Below are positions 60,219 to 64,000 of a stretch of DNA of 64,000 nucleotides, one piece after another. The position numbers and the translations under genes are program-made. The stretch's first letter is position 1; each line of letters begins with the position of its first letter. The DNA lies in assembly GCA_030549335.1 (NCBI GenBank), contig CM060187.1:7812001-7876000 (forward strand), given 5' to 3'. This stretch comes from Pontederia crassipes. Lineage: Eukaryota > Streptophyta > Magnoliopsida > Commelinales > Pontederiaceae. The notes under the pieces are model-generated. The model saw only the letters and a list, made by a program, of their open reading frames with translations. It did not search any database and was not told the DNA's origin.

Positions 60219-60633
60219 TGTACCTTCTTGCATGCGGAGGGTGAATAGACGTTGCTTCAACAGCAACTTGTTGGTGAGAGACTTCGTCATATACAGACTT
60301 TCGAGCCTCAACCACAAACCGGCCGCCTTTTCTTCATCGGGAACCTCGATTATCACCTTATCCGTCAGGCACAACATAATCATCTCCTGCGCCGCCAAAG
60401 TAGCAAGGTCGATATTCTTTTCTTTGCCTTTCGAGTCTTCCTCCTTTGGTTTGTTCTTCGACATGTTCGCGAGTGAAGTCCAGACTCCTTGTTGCTTCAG
60501 AAGCACTCGCATCTTGATCTGCCACAATCTGAAACTTTTTTTTTTGGTGAACTTCTCCATGCTCACATTGTGCGACGTCATCTCCCTGCTTGATCGAGAA
60601 TCGCTAACGAACACTAAGACTCTGATACTAGTT

Positions 60634-61028
60634 TGTTACAAAAAGAGGGAGAGAGAGATCGTGTGAACACAAAAGAACACAGATATTTACAAGGTTCATC
60701 CAAACTCGTGCTACGTTCTCGGACGGAGGCGACTCTCTTTTGTTATGGAATAATGATGATTACAAGAATATCAAATAACCCAGCCATCATGGAGTTTATA
60801 TAGGCACTTTCTTTTATAGATGATAGGAACTACAGACCGATCGAGACTCTAGATTAATCCCCTAAAATAGAACACATATCTCATGATAAGGAAATAAATC
60901 AATTCTGAATCACATAAAGAATACCCCTAAAAAATTTCCGCCCATAGGAGAAATCTGCTGAAGCACCTGACTACATAGGGGGACCACAAAGGATTACATA
61001 TAGGTTCAGATTCAAGGCATTATCAACA
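60634..61028 (-). repeat. 5' LTR of copia element A
   Basis: 395 bp. On the plus strand it runs TGTTACAAAAAG...ATTATCAACA. Minus-strand TATATAAA at 60795-60802. The degenerate tRNA-iMet primer site (TAGTATCAGAGT on the minus strand, 60619-60630) lies beside it. Confidence 0.88.
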
Positions 61029-61033
61029 GACAA

Positions 61034-62342
61034 TATGTTGAATTGCTATGTTTTTGCGTTTGAATTCATGTTTATGTATCTCTCTATACTTAGGTAAGGC
61101 TAGAGAATTATAGAACGATGTTGTTTCCTAAGATCATGTTTCTGCCTAGTGTTTTAAAACTCGATCCAGTTAAAATGACCGCTTAAAACTCGGTCACAGG
61201 AATTGACCCACTTTGACCCAATATTGTCCCAGTGATTTTGAGTGGCTTTGCCGATAAACTGAGAAAAAAATAAAACATAAAAGCATTATTTTTTAACATA
61301 TTATTATATATATTTTATTAAAATTTATGCTTCAACGTATATATATATAAGACCGTTAATATTTCTAAGTACTTCATAAGATTGATTGATGACATAATTT
61401 ATACTGACTTTATGATTTAATTGATTTGAATTATTTTATATATTTTTTATATTATATATATTATTAAGTATTTATTATACAAGACCTAATATATGGACAA
61501 TATTATAACAATCTCTTTAACTTATTTTATTTTTGTTAATTTATATTATCCGATCTAATCATTCGGTTTGATTCGATCCAACTAGCCCAACTTGACTTAT
61601 TGATCAATCTAGATCGATAGATAGTCAGGTCAGGTCTTACAACATTGTTTGGAGCTTAATATCAATAGCTTTGATGTTTACTCTACATATTAAGCGTATA
61701 TTCCCAATTTTGAATGGTAATGTGATTTAGAATTGAATGTACTTTGATTTTACTTGTTGATATCACAGGTATCCATCCGAAAAGGGTATACTTTTTTCAG
61801 ACCTTCGTTCCCTTTTTTATTTTGTGTTTACTCTTTAAAATATACTAAAAATCCATAAAAAAATATTGTAGTATTTACTTTCTGCATTCTAATTTCAACA
61901 ACTTTAGATTAAACTTTTCTCAAATCTATGGATTTAGTTTTCACACAAAGTATATTAGATTAATCATGGTAACTCAATTGATTTCCTTATGGATCAATCC
62001 TCAACTACTACATTAATAGTTGTGTGATTGAAACATTGATTTATGTGTCAATGATTTGTAAATTTTAAAATTGATTTTGATTATTTTTCGCCTAGGGTCA
62101 TGTGCTCCTGATTAGTATGACTTTTTAGATTTTCAAGTTCTTGATGGGATTCCATTTTGGTAACCGAGTGACATTTGAATTCTATATCAAAGCCTTATTT
62201 GTACTCGATTCTCCTTTATTTTCATGCCCTAATCACACAAATTCATAATCTAATTTTTTGTGTCATTGCCGAGGAAGTCATTTTGTTTTGTCACACTTGA
62301 TTTTTATACTTTGAATTATCTGAACCTTGTTTATCTTGAAAT
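61034..62342 (+). repeat. AT-rich DNA ending in a degraded gypsy LTR end and tRNA-Asp-like primer site
   Basis: 61034-61900 shows nothing identifiable. Near 61990-62030 a block (CCTTATGGATCAATCCTCAACTACTAC-like) parallels the LTR-end block at 16185-16205 on the minus strand. At 62258-62274 the plus strand matches the tRNA-Asp primer site at 12 of 17 positions, most differences being C-to-T or G-to-A. This is probably a decayed Tat/Athila-type LTR and leader cut by the next repeat. Confidence 0.35.
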
Positions 62343-64000
62343 ACCCTCAGTCAATGACAAAGTTCCAGTACTAATTATTATAATACTTAATTTTGTTTAG
62401 CAATTATAAAAGTAAGATCGATAAAACCCCCTTCCTTACTTATGTTGGTGTTGCTTTTTAATACATATAACAAATATAAATATATTCATCAAAATTTGAT
62501 TAAAAGTCATGAAACATAAGATTGATGTATTTGTCAGTTTTTTTCACACCCCATCTCAGATATATTACTTCATATGATAAATTTCTATACGACTTCACAA
62601 AAAAGGTTTTTATTACACTATGTTTTATCACCAATTATTACCTATTAGTGGCATGCTTTGAAAAATAAAAGCAAGGAAATAAAGGTGCTCCAGCGGCTCG
62701 ACATATTCTATATATAGCAAAAATAAGCCTCGAGATTCCCAACTAACTTGAGAACTTACAAATATCTACAAATTTTAAAAAAGGATAAAGTGAGTAACAA
62801 TCAATTACTCAATAAAAATAAAATTACAACATAGAAGAATAACACAACTTCATATAATATTTGTATAACTAAGTAAACATTTAAAGCACAACATATATAA
62901 CATAAGTTGTCAAGTAATACAAACATTTATACAAATGTACATAACTCGAGATATTATAATATTCACAATTAAACTCCACACATGTGTCAATATACATACT
63001 CAATATGGAACAATATGATCACATAGAGCAAACTAGGTCATTATGCTTCCAAGAGTTTCATGATCATGTGTCATACAATTAAGAAGAGTTTCATGATAAT
63101 GGACTTATATGACTACCCAAGGCATGATCATGGGTCAATACGTGCACACAGAGCAATCTTCAAAAGGCAAAAACATCTGATACACACTTCAAATACCGAA
63201 TGCAGTCCCAAATGACATTTTTCAACTAGCATGGCAATTGACACAAAATTTCATAGTACACCAAATACATATATCATAATAGTATCAATATCAACAAAAC
63301 TCATTTTAACATCATAAGAGTTGTTCCCTAAAAATATTTTCCGAAAAAGATTTGCATAAGTTTATCTCATATGAAATTCTTGAAATATGTAATAAGTATT
63401 TTTCATAAATCAAAATATTTTTCAACAAATATACCTTTTTCATAACAATAATAAACCTTGATTGAAATATTACTATAAGTAAAAGAAGTATCATATACCA
63501 TTTTTCTATATTGTAAATTTATTTACTATCCTTGTTATTAATCTGTTCAAATAAGTTTATTAGATTTCCTCCCTTTGACTTACAGTTGATTATTTCTTAT
63601 GAACAATAATACTATTTTACTTTTCAATCATTAATAATTATATGCAATGCATATTCATGATACATCAATGCTCGTGCGACTTAGAATACATTTACTCTAT
63701 TCTAAATACTAATATTTACTTTTAGTTATCTATTTTCATATATTATTAAACACTTGGAGCAATTTAAAACCATTATTTATTTACATATTTCACTTTATAA
63801 GGGTTATATTTCCAAATTGAGTGTCTGTTAGCGAATATTCATAACTTATTAACCACAATACTTAATCTTATGATTATGAATAAAATAGAAACTATACTTA
63901 CTAAGGTTTGCAATATATAAATAATTCATAAAAGTCTAGACAATTTGTCCTAGTGATTTTGTTCAGACAAACTGCAAGGTACTAAAAGAATATTTTATAT
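62343..64000. repeat. Second, partial copy of the 2.8-kb solo-LTR family (runs off the window)
   Basis: Follows 51098-53918 in order: TGACAAAGTTCC (cf. TGACTAAGTTCT), TTAATTTTGTTTAGCAATT, AAATAAAAGCAAGG and CTCCAGCGGCTC blocks, a CATGATCATGTGTCATACAATTAAG unit, then AGATTTCCTCCCTTTGACTTACA. It is more diverged and AT-richer than the first copy. Its left end is approximate; its right end is outside the window. Confidence 0.65.

Larger units (their letters stand above)
47124..60614 (-). pseudogene. Copia A gag-pol, broken by insertions and stops
   Basis: Minus-strand pieces in order: gag N-terminus (60614-60219), rest of gag, knuckle (CNYCKESGHWKKDC) and protease (55605-54984; DSE replaces the catalytic DSG), GAG-pre-integrase (54962-54690, LWYMWLGHM), integrase (54686-53924, RTNNGLEF, TPQQNGVTERMN), linker (51075-50827), RT (50782-50091; LLLYVDDILIA intact) and RNase H (49923-49591 then 47480-47211, CDSLSAICLAKDQVHHERTKHIDVRYHF). 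Insertion points fall in gag, the integrase/RT linker and RNase H. Additional stops and frameshifts lie inside most pieces. Confidence 0.88.
46732..61028 (-). mobile_element. Copia element A (Tork/Tnt1-like), split by three nested insertions, GACAA duplication
   Basis: LTRs at 60634-61028 (5') and 46732-47121 (3') share TGTTGATAATG starts and are flanked by GACAA (46727-46731 and 61029-61033). A polypurine tract (AAGGTGGAGATT) precedes the 3' LTR. Insertions at 47487-49590, 51098-53918 and 55606-60218 account for ~9.5 kb; without them ~4.75 kb remains, normal for this lineage. The primer site next to the 5' LTR (60619-60630) matches tRNA-iMet at 10 of 12. Confidence 0.9.

Noticed and set aside
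1..64000. tRNA, rRNA or snRNA genes
   Set aside because: Looked for B-box-like and conserved RNA gene motifs by eye; the only tRNA-like strings are retrotransposon primer sites. A covariance-model scan would be decisive.

Overview
The window is nuclear DNA of a flowering plant. The evidence is spliced genes with plant-type introns, plant families (a SKIP31-type F-box protein, a long-chain alcohol oxidase, a CEP peptide precursor) and dense plant LTR retrotransposons. GC-rich exons in the SWIB and alcohol-oxidase genes suggest a monocot. The species cannot be named from the sequence.

Five host genes can be supported. (1) 138-6356 (+): 3' part of a CIR1-like protein (Cir_N region, CCHC-like knuckle, Arg/Ser/His-rich tail). 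It has a GC-AG intron of 3.9 kb full of LINE wreckage. (2) 8467-10821 (+): a 133-residue SWIB/MDM2-domain protein in two exons with a TATA box. (3) 24509-27959 (-): a nine-exon F-box protein of the SKIP31 type, 327 aa. (4) 40070-42568 (-): a three-exon GMC/FAD long-chain alcohol oxidase, 743 aa. (5) 44032-44301 (-): an 89-residue CEP-type signalling peptide precursor with its own TATA box. These are independent loci. Nothing indicates that they form a cluster or pathway.

Most of the rest is transposons, many nested. 11.96-15.43 kb holds a 5'-truncated Ty3/gypsy chromovirus pol (minus) with a probable 3' LTR. 15.94-23.9 kb is a minus-strand LTR with a tRNA-Asp-type primer site, split by a 5.9-kb non-autonomous LTR element (16361-22276; matched LTRs, 4-bp target duplication). 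29.2-34.07 kb is a gag-only, SIRE/Maximus-like minus-strand element whose U3 is packed with GGTCGACC palindromes. 34518-39692 is a complete but decayed Ty1/copia element (5-bp duplication GTAAT).

46732-61028 is a copia element (A) bounded by GACAA duplications and split by three later insertions: an LTR fragment with five tandem ~188-bp modules (47487-49590), a 2.8-kb solo LTR (51098-53918, TTTTG duplication), and a second copia element on the plus strand (B, 55606-60218). Removing the three leaves about 4.75 kb, a normal copia size. The last stretch (61-64 kb) holds a degraded LTR end and a second, partial copy of the 2.8-kb LTR family that runs off the window.

The observations most worth following are: a short LINE 3'-end hairpin present in several copies whose two stem arms change together; the non-autonomous LTR element with odd palindromes in its leader; palindrome-rich or tandemly expanded U3 regions in several LTR families; and a CEP precursor with a non-canonical peptide core.
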